Assembly: GCA_947259315.1 (NCBI GenBank)
Contig: CAMYLR010000011.1
Span: 69,590 to 133,589, forward strand
DNA: 64,000 nucleotides
Direction of reading: 5' to 3'
Origin: an uncultured Gemmatimonadales bacterium
GTDB taxonomy: Bacteria > Gemmatimonadota > Gemmatimonadetes > JACCXV01 > JAHWKZ01
Part shown: positions 42,925-51,738 of the stretch, in pieces
Layout of the letters: each line of letters begins with the position of its first letter
Numbering within the stretch: position 1 is the stretch's first letter
Notes under the pieces: model-generated
The model's database searches: none
Seen by the model: the letters and a program-made list of their open reading frames with translations, nothing else
What the model was told of the DNA's origin: nothing
Position numbers and translations under genes: made by a program

Positions 42925-43242
42925 TCAGGCCGGCGCCATCAGCCTCAGCGCCCCGAACAGCAGCATGAGGGCGAGGATGATGGCCGCGGCAACGACCAGC
43001 CCGGTCGACAGAATCGCGGTCAAGATCGGCCGATCGTACCGCAGGTGCATGAAGAACATCGCCACCAGCGCGAACTTCGTCGCCGAGAGTACCAACAGAA
43101 TCGGCGCGATCACTGTTCGCAGGAACGGGATGTAGAACACCGCCACCTCGAGCAGCGTGATGATCGCCAAGATGAGCGCCACCAGCCAATACGTGCTTCG
43201 GCTGGCGTGAGCACCACTGTGATGTTCAGCGATCTCGTTCAT
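42925..43242 (-). CDS. Cytochrome c oxidase subunit IV family protein (caa3 operon)
   Basis: 105 residues, three helices, with the subunit IV signature TKFALVAMFFMHLRYDRPIL between helices 2 and 3; the first helix is STYWLVALILAIITLLEVAV. It lies 13 bases after subunit III of the same operon. Paralogue of the protein at 41693-41962. Confidence 0.85.
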   Translation of the reverse strand: MNEIAEHHSGAHASRSTYWLVALILAIITLLEVAVFYIPFLRTVIAPILLVLSATKFALVAMFFMHLRYDRPILTAILSTGLVVAAAIILALMLLFGALRLMAPA

Positions 43243-43255
43243 GCGCGCGCACCCC

Positions 43256-43828
43256 TCATTGGATGAGGTATACGACCGTAAAGATCACGATCCACACCAC
43301 ATCTACGAAATGCCAATACAACCCCGCGACCTCCACGTCAAGGCTTCGCTCTGGTCCCAGCCGTCCACGGAACGCCATGACGAGCAGCGTCGCCATCCAG
43401 ATCACGCCGACCGTCACGTGGGCGCCGTGGAAACCGGTGAGCACGAAGAAGGTCGAGCCGAAGAGGTTTTGCTGGAGGGTCAATCCCTCGTGGTAGAAAT
43501 GCGAGAACTCGTAAACCTGACCCGCCAGGAAGATACCCCCGAGGACGATGACGCCGCCGATCCAGATCTTCGCCTGACGCGTGTCATCGCGCTGGACGGC
43601 GTCCAGGGCCAGCACCATGGCGAGGCTCGACATGAGTAGTACGAAAGTCGAGACCGACGTCAGTGGGATGTTGAGGATTTCGGCCGGTGTGGGGCCGACC
43701 ACGCTTTTTCCTTTGTAGGAGAGATACGTCGCGATCAGCGACCCGAAAAACATGCACTCGGATCCAATGAACACCCACATCGCCATCTTACGGTGCGGAA
43801 CTCCGAACGTCGTTGCGTGCGTGCTCAT
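43256..43828 (-). CDS. ctaE: Cytochrome c oxidase subunit III (caa3 operon)
   Basis: 190 residues. PHRKMAMWVFIGSECMFFGS, STFFVLTGFHGAHVTVGVIW and the end VAGLYWHFVDVVWIVIFTVV are the standard subunit III blocks. ATGA overlap with subunit I upstream. Short five-helix bacterial form. Confidence 0.93.
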   Translation of the reverse strand: MSTHATTFGVPHRKMAMWVFIGSECMFFGSLIATYLSYKGKSVVGPTPAEILNIPLTSVSTFVLLMSSLAMVLALDAVQRDDTRQAKIWIGGVIVLGGIFLAGQVYEFSHFYHEGLTLQQNLFGSTFFVLTGFHGAHVTVGVIWMATLLVMAFRGRLGPERSLDVEVAGLYWHFVDVVWIVIFTVVYLIQ

Positions 43829-45711
43829 TCGGTCCCTCTCGCCGGCTCAAATATGGGGTTCCCCGGGCGCTCTAGCGGCTGGAAGGCCCACCAGTAGACG
43901 GCGACCACGAGCACCGCTACTCCCGCTAGCACAGGTAGCAAACCGACCATCGTTCCGCCGCCGGCGAGCGTAAGCCCGGCCGCGGCCACCAGCGGCCAGT
44001 GGCTGGGCGAAGGCAACTCGATCCGTTCGACAGGGTGATCGGGCTGGGGTGGGGTGCCGTCTTCCCTGGTGTGGGTCGAGATGTCCCTGGTCGGGCCGTA
44101 CTTGTGGAGCCACAGCGGTCGCGCGCTGTTGACGGTCGGAATGACGGCGAAATTGTACTCGGGCGGTGGCGAGCTCATCGACCACTCGAGCGTGGCTCCA
44201 TCCCACGGATCCGGCGTGGCCGCTTCTCCCGATCGCAGACTGCGCACCAGGTTTACGTAGAACAACAAAACGCCGAGCGTGAGAACGAAGGCGCCAACGG
44301 TCGCCATCAGGTTCCACTGTTCCCACCCGGCCCCGGCTGGGTAGGTGTAGATCCGCCGCGCCATGCCGTCGAGACCGAGAAAGTGCATCGGGAAGAACGT
44401 CAGGTTCATGCCCAGGAACATGACCCAGAAGCTGAGCTTCCCGAGCCCCTCACCGAGCATCCGGCCGGTGACCTTGGGCCACCAGTAACAGACGCCGGCC
44501 AGGAGACCAAACACCGTGCCGCCAAAGAACACGTAGTGCAGGTGCGCGACCACGAAGTACGAATCGTGCTGCTGCAGGTCGATCGGCGCCGATGCGTGCA
44601 TGATTCCAGACAGCCCGCCGACGATGAACAGCGCCACCATGCCAACGGCGAAGTAGAGCGGCGTCCGCATGACGATATGGCCGCCCCACAGCGTTCCGAT
44701 CCAGTTGAAGATCTTTACACCGGTTGGGATCGCGATCAGCATCGTACCGAGCGAGAACGCGGTGTCGGCGATCGGTCCCAGGCCGGTCGTGAACATGTGA
44801 TGGCTCCACACCCCAAAACCGAGGAAACCGATCAAGATCCCCGAGAAGATCACAAACGGCGCCCCAAACAGCGGCTTCCGCGAGAAGGTGGGAAGGATCT
44901 CCGATACGATGCCAAAGGACGGCAGAATCAGGATGTAGACCTCGGGATGTCCGAAGATCCAGAATAAGTGCTGCCACAGCACCGGCGTCCCGCCTGCGGC
45001 CGCGACGTAGAAGTTGGTGTCAAAAAAGCGGTCGAACAGCAGGAAGATGAGGCCCACTGTGATGGCCGGAAACGCCAGCAACATGAGGATCTGAACGATC
45101 AACGCCATCCACACGAATAGCGGCATCCGCATCAGCGACATGCCTGGTGCTCGCATGTTGAGAGCCGTGACCGTGAAGTTGACCCCCGAGGCGATCGAGG
45201 CGATGCCCATGATCTGCAGGCTCAACACCCAGAAATCGATTCCGAGTCCTGGGTTGTACTGCTTGGACGTCAGATTGGCGTAGCCAAACCAGCCCGCATC
45301 TGGGGCTTGATTCACGAAAAACGCCAGGTTCAGCAAGATCGCGCCAAAGAACCAGGTCCAGAACGAGAACGCGTTCAGCCGCGGGAACGCGACATCTCGA
45401 GCGCCGACCATGAGCGGGATCAAGAAGTTGAACATCGCGGCCGCCAGCGGCATGAGCACCAGGAACACCATGGTGGTCCCGTGCATCGTGAACAGCTGGT
45501 TGTAGGCGTCCGCGCCGACGACCGCTCCTTCGGGCGCAGCGAGCTGGAGCCGGATGATGAGCGCTTCCACGCCGCCAACGATGAAGTAGAGCAGGGCCGT
45601 GGCCCCGTACATGACACCGATTCGCTTGTGATCGACGGTGGTCAGCCACGAGGCGATGGATCCGGAGTAGATCGACTCGTGCTGCACGGTGTCCGTTGGC
45701 GCAGCGTTCAT
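43825..45711 (-). CDS. ctaD: Cytochrome c oxidase subunit I (caa3 type) with C-terminal membrane extension
   Basis: 628 residues from the ATG at 45711 (a frame further upstream overlaps subunit II and is rejected). Ligands: FTMHGTTMVF, WIFGHPEVYILILP, WSHHMFTTG, VAHLHYVFFGG. After the usual core and a soluble segment (NSARPLWLHKYGPTRDIST) there are two more hydrophobic helices (HWPLVAAAGLTLAGGGTMVG, VLAGVAVLVVAVYWWAF), an extension seen in some caa3-type CtaD proteins. It starts in an ATGA overlap with the CuA-cytochrome c subunit and ends in one with subunit III. Confidence 0.94.
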   Translation of the reverse strand: MNAAPTDTVQHESIYSGSIASWLTTVDHKRIGVMYGATALLYFIVGGVEALIIRLQLAAPEGAVVGADAYNQLFTMHGTTMVFLVLMPLAAAMFNFLIPLMVGARDVAFPRLNAFSFWTWFFGAILLNLAFFVNQAPDAGWFGYANLTSKQYNPGLGIDFWVLSLQIMGIASIASGVNFTVTALNMRAPGMSLMRMPLFVWMALIVQILMLLAFPAITVGLIFLLFDRFFDTNFYVAAAGGTPVLWQHLFWIFGHPEVYILILPSFGIVSEILPTFSRKPLFGAPFVIFSGILIGFLGFGVWSHHMFTTGLGPIADTAFSLGTMLIAIPTGVKIFNWIGTLWGGHIVMRTPLYFAVGMVALFIVGGLSGIMHASAPIDLQQHDSYFVVAHLHYVFFGGTVFGLLAGVCYWWPKVTGRMLGEGLGKLSFWVMFLGMNLTFFPMHFLGLDGMARRIYTYPAGAGWEQWNLMATVGAFVLTLGVLLFYVNLVRSLRSGEAATPDPWDGATLEWSMSSPPPEYNFAVIPTVNSARPLWLHKYGPTRDISTHTREDGTPPQPDHPVERIELPSPSHWPLVAAAGLTLAGGGTMVGLLPVLAGVAVLVVAVYWWAFQPLERPGNPIFEPARGTE

Positions 45712-46739
45712 CGTAGGCTCCTCAGATAGGCGACCAAGCTCGCGATACGCTCTTCTGAGAGGTTGAGGTTTGGCATCCGAACGCCCGGCTTGATGCTTTC
45801 GGGGTCCCGCAGCCAGGCTGCCAGCTGGTCCGGTTCGTTGGCGAGCAGCCCGGAGGCGATCGTCGATCGGCTTCCGAACTTGGTCAGATCGGGTCCGATC
45901 TTGGCTTGCGCAGGTGTTCCGGCGATCGCGTGACAGGCGGCGCAACCGGAAGAGAGAAACGCTTGCAGACCAACGGAATCCTGCACTGCCGGCCGGCGCT
46001 GCTGCTCGACCCATGCGTCGAACGAGTCGGCCGTTTCAACGAACACTTTCAACCGCATGTTGGCGTGCGACGTACCGCATAGCTCGGCGCATTGGCCAAT
46101 GAACACGCCGACGGAATCGGGCGTGAACCAAAGCTTGTTTTCGCTGCCCGGGTTGAGATCGCGCTTGCCTCCCAGCCGCGGCACCCAAAACGAGTGGATC
46201 ACATCGGCTGACGCCAGCGCGAGGTTGGCTGTTCGTCCGACTGGCAAATGGAGCTCGTTGGCGGTCACGATCCCGAGATCGGGATACTCGAACTCCCACC
46301 ACCACTGATGACCGATCACCGCTATTTCGATTCTGTCGGCTGGCGGCTTCTGCTGGACCTCGAAGATCGTGCGCACGGTGGGAATCGCGATGAAGAACAG
46401 GATCGCAGCCGGTACCAACGTCCAGGCGATCTCGAGCGCGGTGAAGCCGTGCACCTGGTCGGGTACGCCCGAGTCGCCGGGCCGGCGCCGATAGCGGATG
46501 ATCGCGTAGACGAGGAGCAGTTCGACGACGACAAAAATCCCCGCTGTCCAGAACCACACTGTCTTGTACACATCCTGAATCGAACGTGACAGATCGGAGG
46601 CCGGTTGTATGGTCGACCAATCAGGGACGTCGGCGAGGCCACACGCCGCGAGCGAGCCCCCCAGGACCAAGAGCGCGACTGCGGAGCAGAGCCCACGCCC
46701 TGACGAGATGCTTCTAGGCTGTGGTGACCGCGGCTCCAC
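45708..46739 (-). CDS. ctaC: caa3 oxidase subunit II: CuA domain fused to cytochrome c
   Basis: 343 residues from a GTG at 46739 preceded by GAGGGGG; an ATG at 46793 is possible but gives a poor extended signal. Lipoprotein signal ending LAAC-G, two membrane helices (VWFWTAGIFVVVELLLVYAI, LEIAWTLVPAAILFFIAIPT), then the CuA domain (GHQWWWEFEYPD, DVIHSFWVPRL, CAELCGTSHANM) and a C-terminal cytochrome c with CAACH and the Met candidate in GVRMPNLNL. This is the caa3 arrangement, in which the oxidase carries its own cytochrome c donor, unlike the first oxidase. Confidence 0.94.
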   Translation of the reverse strand: MEPRSPQPRSISSGRGLCSAVALLVLGGSLAACGLADVPDWSTIQPASDLSRSIQDVYKTVWFWTAGIFVVVELLLVYAIIRYRRRPGDSGVPDQVHGFTALEIAWTLVPAAILFFIAIPTVRTIFEVQQKPPADRIEIAVIGHQWWWEFEYPDLGIVTANELHLPVGRTANLALASADVIHSFWVPRLGGKRDLNPGSENKLWFTPDSVGVFIGQCAELCGTSHANMRLKVFVETADSFDAWVEQQRRPAVQDSVGLQAFLSSGCAACHAIAGTPAQAKIGPDLTKFGSRSTIASGLLANEPDQLAAWLRDPESIKPGVRMPNLNLSEERIASLVAYLRSLR

Positions 46740-46933
46740 GTGCCCCCTCAATGCGTGCGCGATGGTTGTCGAAGGCGGAAAAATCGCCGACACTCTACCC
46801 AGACCCGCGGGGCGCCGTCAAGGTGGGGAACCTCTCTCCGCCTCGAGGGGTTTACATAGTGCTGGTCCGCAGGAAGGCTCGGGGGATAGGTTTCCCGGAC
46901 GTTACGGATCGAGAAAATACCGGGAGGAACACA

Positions 46934-48553
46934 ATGTTCGTTCGTCGTCTAGTGCAGACATCCACAACGCTCGTGGCGTTATTCTTACTCTCCGGTGGTG
47001 GGGCGGCTTCGCTTCACGCCCAGGCTCCGGACGACGATCGTTTTGTGATCGCCGTGCTACCGTTCGTCTCGGCCGATGATGGGAAAGCCAAGGACCTGCA
47101 GGAAGAGATCATCGCTGAGTTGAATGATCTCGGCCCCTACACACTGGTCGCCGAGGACGAAGTCAACGACGCGGTGGAGCAGAACGGTTTCAAGCCAGGC
47201 TCGCCGATTCCCGACGTCAAGACGCTCGAGATCGCTCAGTCGCTGGAAGCCAAAATCGTCGCCCGTGGCACACTCGATCGCCAGGGTGACATGTGGATCG
47301 CCAAGTCGACTTTCGTCGACGTTGCGACCCGCAACACCCAGCACCTGCCGCAGGTCACTGACTCCGACATAGACGACTTGGGCGAAAGCCTGGTGGAAGC
47401 GTTCAACGCCCGGAACCAAGCCGATAAGCACATCATCTTCGGTCGCGACTACATGCGATCGGAGAATCACGAACGGGCGATCTCGAACTTCGAGCAGGCG
47501 CTCGAGTACGATCCGGGACTGGCGCTGGCCTACTTCTTCATGGGCCAGTCGTACTTGGAGCGAGATATGGTCGACCCGGCCCTCGTAGCGTTGGAGAAGG
47601 CGATCGAGCTCGACCCGGCGTACATCAACGCCTACCACTCGATCGGTGAGGCCTACCTCGAAAAAGGCGATACAACACATGCCCGTGACTTCTTCGAGGA
47701 GTTGATCCGCCGCAAGAGCGACGATTGCGATATCCAGGTCGCTTATGGCTACGTGATGGCCAATCAGCTACAGGAAATCGAGAAGGGTTTGGCGGCGTTC
47801 GAGCAGGCGACGACACTCTGTCCGAATAATGCAGCCGCTCATCAGTACTTGGCCTATGCGTTGCCGGACGACCGTCGGGACGAGAAGATCGCCAATCTCA
47901 AGAAGTACCTGGAGCTCTCGGCCGGCGGCGCGACCGATCCCGAAGCGTTGCAGTTTCTTTTTGGTCTCTACTTTGCAAATGAGCAATACGAGGAGGCGAG
48001 AGCCACCGCCGACGAGGCGCTAGCTGCCGATCCGGGCAATGCCAACCTGCTGGGTTCGGCCGGGTACGTTCAATACAAGCTCGGCGAGTACAACTCCGCG
48101 ATCGATTATTACAATCGAGCGCTGGAGGTCAATCCCGATTTCGAGCGCAACACGGTTGAGTTCGCCAAGGATCTCGAGCGCGCCGGCAAAGGGCAATCGA
48201 GCGCGATCCTGGCCAATATCTTCCTCAAGGACGCCTCCGATGCGCTGAAGGGCGGCCGCTACGGTGCAGCCCTCGAGTTCCTGGGCCAGGCCTCGCGACT
48301 TGGGGGCAATTCGTGCGCGATCTCCTATTACCGCGGAGATGCCTATTATCGGATGGCGAAGGCGCTCCAGGGGGAGGACAAGTCGATCCCGCAGAACGAG
48401 CGGTCGCGGTCGCTGTTCACGACGGCGATCTCGCACCTCCGGAACGCTTGTGGCGATTACGCATCCTATGGGCAGGGTCTGATCGGGAACTCGAACCAGT
48501 ATATCGAGCGGGTCGATTTGATCATCAAGAAGCTGAGCCGACAGGGCGGGTAA
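46934..48553 (+). CDS. Secreted TPR-repeat protein
   Basis: 539 residues from the ATG at 46934 (GGGAGGA 5 bases upstream). A signal peptide (TLVALFLLSGGGAASLHAQA) leads to a domain of about 150 residues (FVIAVLPFVSADDGKAKDLQ, then LEAKIVARGTLDRQGDMWIA) resembling the FlgO/CsgG-like or TolB-amino-terminal fold of periplasmic proteins. From about residue 175 at least seven tetratricopeptide repeats follow (HERAISNFEQALEYDPGLAL, PALVALEKAIELDPAYINAY, YNSAIDYYNRALEVNPDF). Probably a periplasmic protein-interaction scaffold. It is monocistronic with a terminator 26 bases after the stop. Confidence 0.85.
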   Translation: MFVRRLVQTSTTLVALFLLSGGGAASLHAQAPDDDRFVIAVLPFVSADDGKAKDLQEEIIAELNDLGPYTLVAEDEVNDAVEQNGFKPGSPIPDVKTLEIAQSLEAKIVARGTLDRQGDMWIAKSTFVDVATRNTQHLPQVTDSDIDDLGESLVEAFNARNQADKHIIFGRDYMRSENHERAISNFEQALEYDPGLALAYFFMGQSYLERDMVDPALVALEKAIELDPAYINAYHSIGEAYLEKGDTTHARDFFEELIRRKSDDCDIQVAYGYVMANQLQEIEKGLAAFEQATTLCPNNAAAHQYLAYALPDDRRDEKIANLKKYLELSAGGATDPEALQFLFGLYFANEQYEEARATADEALAADPGNANLLGSAGYVQYKLGEYNSAIDYYNRALEVNPDFERNTVEFAKDLERAGKGQSSAILANIFLKDASDALKGGRYGAALEFLGQASRLGGNSCAISYYRGDAYYRMAKALQGEDKSIPQNERSRSLFTTAISHLRNACGDYASYGQGLIGNSNQYIERVDLIIKKLSRQGG

Positions 48554-48578
48554 TCCTGTGGTCCAGCTGTTCAAGCCG

Positions 48579-48610
48579 AACGGGCCGCCCTTTCGAGAGT
48601 GGCCCGTTTT
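48579..48610 (+). terminator. Rho-independent terminator after the TPR gene
   Basis: AACGGGCC (48579-48586) pairs with GGCCCGTT (48601-48608) around a 14-base loop, and the T-run 48607-48610 follows. The position 26 bases after the stop fits. Confidence 0.75.
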
Positions 48611-48613
48611 GCG

Positions 48614-48642
48614 TTGACACTTTCGCCCGGGTTCCGTAGGTT
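48614..48642 (+). promoter_or_regulatory. Promoter for tRNA-Asp
   Basis: TTGACA (48614-48619), a 17-base spacer and TAGGTT (48637-48642) form a good sigma70-type promoter about 48 bases before the tRNA. It may also read into the heme operon, since there is no terminator between the tRNA and hemA. Confidence 0.6.
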
Positions 48643-48689
48643 CTCTCCCCTGCATTTCTTAAGCGTTCGTTCGTCATTCATGCACGCGC

Positions 48690-48767
<78 letters not shown>

Positions 48768-48801
48768 TGCAAACAAGCTTGCCCCAAACCGTTTCCCGCC
48801 G

Positions 48802-50052
48802 ATGACCGGGCCCGCCGTCAACCTGGTAGGTATCAGCCACAAAACGGCGCCACTCGCCCGCCGAGAGCGGTTTGCGTTTCCTACCGCGACGTGTCGCGAG
48901 ATCCTCTCGCAATCGACCGAAGAGACGCTGATCCTGGTGACCTGTAATCGAACTGAGCTGTATGGTTTGGCCGGGGCGGCGGAGCTCGAATCGAGCCTGT
49001 TGGCGGCAGCCAACGCCGGCCAGGGGCCGTTCTATGTCCGCGAGGGCCGCGAGGCGGTCGAACACCTCTACGAGGTCGCCGGCGGGCTCGACTCGATGGT
49101 GCTGGGAGAGCCCCAGATACTGGGACAAGTGAAACGGGCGATGGGGACGGCGCGCGACGCGGGTCGGTTGGGACCCGTTCTAGACGAGCTGACCCGCCGT
49201 GCGGTCCGTGTTGGTCGGAGGATCAGGGGCGAAACCGGTGTTGGGCGCGGGTTGCCGTCGATCCCGAAGGTCGCCACTGGGATGGCACGACTGACGCTCG
49301 GCGAGCTAAGTGGACGCTCGATGCTCATCATTGGCTCCGGAAAGCTCGGTGATTTGACCGCACAGACGCTGCAGCGGGCTGGTGCGGCCGACATCGTGGT
49401 TACCAACCGCCACTCGGAATCGGCCCAGCGGCTGGCTCAATCGATCGGCGGTCGAGCGGAACCGCTCGGCGAGATCGATCGGCTGCTCGCCGACGCCGAC
49501 ATCGTCATATCGTGCACATCTTCACAGACCCCGATCCTCGACCGCCACCAGTTGGAGCGCGTGGTCGGGCAACGTCGTTCGCCGCAGCCATTGGTCATCA
49601 TCGACATCGCGGTGCCGCGAGACATCGAGCCGACGGCCTGCGAAATCGAGGGTGTACACCTGTTCGATCTCGATGACCTGCGCGGATGGAGCTCGGAGGC
49701 CGTTCCCAGGAAAGCGATTGACGCGGCTCGAGACATCGTCGCTGCCGAGGCGCAGGATTTCGATGTGTGGTTGGCGGGTCGCTCCGCGGTGCCAACGATC
49801 CGGGCGCTTCGCGATCGAGCCGAGCGAATCGTCGCCGCGGAGGTGGAGCGAGCGGGCTCAAATGACCAGGAGACGCTACGAGCCTTTGGAAGGCGAGTGA
49901 TAAACAAGCTGCTACACCATCCGACAGCCAGACTCAAAGACCGGGCCGCCTCGGAAGGGGAGACCTACCTCGACCTCGCTCGCGATCTCTTCGCTCTCGA
50001 TCTCGAGTTTCCTGACGAGCGGGGCAATGGTGGGCGTGACAGTGGTGGGTGA
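48802..50052 (+). CDS. hemA: Glutamyl-tRNA reductase
   Basis: 416 residues from the ATG at 48802 (the frame runs back into the tRNA, which cannot be coding). VGISHKTAPLARRERF opens the catalytic domain; C48 in LVTCNRTELYG is the nucleophile that receives glutamate from tRNA-Glu. The NADPH domain has MLIIGSGKLGDLTAQTL and the C-terminal dimer helix ends in LDLARDLFALDLEF. First step of the C5 route to 5-aminolevulinate; HemL, the next enzyme, is encoded five genes downstream. It overlaps hemC by 26 bases. Confidence 0.95.
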   Translation: MTGPAVNLVGISHKTAPLARRERFAFPTATCREILSQSTEETLILVTCNRTELYGLAGAAELESSLLAAANAGQGPFYVREGREAVEHLYEVAGGLDSMVLGEPQILGQVKRAMGTARDAGRLGPVLDELTRRAVRVGRRIRGETGVGRGLPSIPKVATGMARLTLGELSGRSMLIIGSGKLGDLTAQTLQRAGAADIVVTNRHSESAQRLAQSIGGRAEPLGEIDRLLADADIVISCTSSQTPILDRHQLERVVGQRRSPQPLVIIDIAVPRDIEPTACEIEGVHLFDLDDLRGWSSEAVPRKAIDAARDIVAAEAQDFDVWLAGRSAVPTIRALRDRAERIVAAEVERAGSNDQETLRAFGRRVINKLLHHPTARLKDRAASEGETYLDLARDLFALDLEFPDERGNGGRDSGG

Positions 50053-50968
50053 AGCGCGGCCGCGGTTGCGGATCGGGACCCGGGGTAGCGCACTAGCCAG
50101 AGCCCAAACGCGGCTCGTCTCGCGGGCACTCGAAGCGGCCGGTTGGGAAACCGAGGAAGTCGTCGTGCGAACGGCTGGGGATCGGTCTCCGGATGCGTCT
50201 CCGGCCGAGTTGGGGCGCGGCGCTTTCGTGGCTGCGCTCGAGCGTGCCCTCACGGATCGGTCGGTCGACCTGACCGTGCACAGCGCCAAGGACTTGCCAA
50301 CTGGTGATCGGCCCGCGGTGACGGTGATCGCTTACCCACCACGCGCGGACGCCCGCGACGCGATCGTGACCCGCGACGGGGAACCACTGGCGAGTCTGCC
50401 GCCGGGTGCGCGGGTCGCAACATCGAGTCCTCGCCGACGCGCATTCCTGCTGTCCGAGCGTGACGACCTCAACGTGGTCCCGATTCGCGGCAACGTCGAT
50501 ACGCGACTCGCCAAGCTGGATCGGGGTGACGTCGACGCTTTGTGCGTTGCAGCAGCGGGGCTCGATCGGCTCGGTTTGGCGAGCCGCGCCGCTGAGCGGC
50601 TTGCGCCAGCGCGTATGCTCCCGGCTGTTGGTCAGGGCGCTCTCGCGGTTCAGATCCGAAACGAGGATGAAGACCTCGAGGGTGATCTCAGTTCGCTTGA
50701 TGATCCGATTACGCGCCGGGCGGTGACCGCGGAGCGCAGTTTTCTGGGAGCGATGGGGGGTGGCTGCCAGACCCCGCTGGCGGCTTACGCGATCTGCGAA
50801 GACGACCAGCTGACGATCGATGGGGCAGCGATCGACCCCGCTGGCGGCCAGGCGTTCTTTGATCGCTCGACCGGCCCGATCGACGAGGCCGCTCGGATCG
50901 GGAGTCAGCTCGCCGAGCGACTGCTGGCGAATGGCGCCGATGTGATCGTGGGGGTGGGACTGAAGTGA
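50027..50968 (+). CDS. hemC: Hydroxymethylbilane synthase (porphobilinogen deaminase)
   Basis: 313 residues from the ATG at 50027; GTG codons at 50036-50045 are alternatives. RIGTRGSALARAQT, the VHSAKDLPT loop, TSSPRRRAFLL and NVDTRLAKLDRG are family motifs. C247 in GAMGGGCQTP carries the dipyrromethane cofactor. Joins four porphobilinogens into the linear tetrapyrrole. Coupled to hemD by a GTGA overlap. Confidence 0.95.
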   Translation: MVGVTVVGEARPRLRIGTRGSALARAQTRLVSRALEAAGWETEEVVVRTAGDRSPDASPAELGRGAFVAALERALTDRSVDLTVHSAKDLPTGDRPAVTVIAYPPRADARDAIVTRDGEPLASLPPGARVATSSPRRRAFLLSERDDLNVVPIRGNVDTRLAKLDRGDVDALCVAAAGLDRLGLASRAAERLAPARMLPAVGQGALAVQIRNEDEDLEGDLSSLDDPITRRAVTAERSFLGAMGGGCQTPLAAYAICEDDQLTIDGAAIDPAGGQAFFDRSTGPIDEAARIGSQLAERLLANGADVIVGVGLK

Positions 50969-51738
50969 AGGGCAACCTCTTGCACGGTTGGCGCGTCCTT
51001 GTGACCGCCTCGGAGGGTGGTCGGTTCTGCGATCATCTAGAGCGCAACGGTGCGCTATCGGTTCACGTCCCGACGATAGCGATTCGGCCGCTCGGTGGTG
51101 AGCTGATCGATGGCGCGTTGCGCCGACTCGAAGCCTACGACTCGATTGTGCTGACCAGCAGCAACGGGGTGGACTCGCTGGCAAACCGGCTGGTGGCGCT
51201 TGGGGTGACAGTGCCCTCGGGACTGGCTTGGGTAGCGGTCGGGCCCCGGACGCGTGACGCGCTCGAGTCGTCGCTAGGCGTCGAGGTGCGCGCCATGCCA
51301 TCCGAACAACGGGCGGCGGCGATTCCCGACGTGATGGGAGACGTCGAGGGCCGACGAGTGCTCCTCGTACGGGCCAAGCGAGCTACCGAGGAGCTGCCGA
51401 TGATTCTGCGCCAGCGGGGTGCGGTGGTGGACGATGTGGCGGCTTACGAGACGATCGAGGGGCCGGAGGATGTGCGCAGTGCGCTCGAGTTGGCACTGAC
51501 CGAGCCCCCGCGTGCGATCGTATTCACCAGCGGCTCGACCGTACGGGGTTTTGCGCGACTCGTCCCCGACCCGCGAAGCGCGTTGGACGGAGCGGTGATC
51601 GCCTGCATCGGGCCAGTGACGTCGGAGGCTGTTCGGCAAGCCGAGCTAGGTGTCCCGGTCGAGGCAGCCGAGCCCACTCCCAAAGGGATCGTCGAAGTAC
51701 TGGTGGCTGCTTCGGGACCGGATCGCGCCCGTGTCTAG
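50965..51738 (+). CDS. hemD: Uroporphyrinogen-III synthase
   Basis: 257 residues from a GTG at 50965. The family is poorly conserved; support comes from position between hemC and hemB and from the typical segments GWRVLVTASEGG, YDSIVLTSSNGVDSLANRL, WVAVGPRTRDAL, RVLLVRAKRATEELPMILRQ, AIVFTSGSTVRGF and ACIGPVTSEAV. It cyclises hydroxymethylbilane with inversion of ring D. Its stop overlaps the GTG of hemB by 8 bases. Confidence 0.9.
   Translation: MKGNLLHGWRVLVTASEGGRFCDHLERNGALSVHVPTIAIRPLGGELIDGALRRLEAYDSIVLTSSNGVDSLANRLVALGVTVPSGLAWVAVGPRTRDALESSLGVEVRAMPSEQRAAAIPDVMGDVEGRRVLLVRAKRATEELPMILRQRGAVVDDVAAYETIEGPEDVRSALELALTEPPRAIVFTSGSTVRGFARLVPDPRSALDGAVIACIGPVTSEAVRQAELGVPVEAAEPTPKGIVEVLVAASGPDRARV

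Noticed and set aside
46740-46793. N-terminal extension of the caa3 subunit II to an ATG at 46793
   Set aside because: The extension adds polar residues before the lipoprotein signal; the GTG at 46739 has a purine-rich site just upstream and gives a normal signal peptide.
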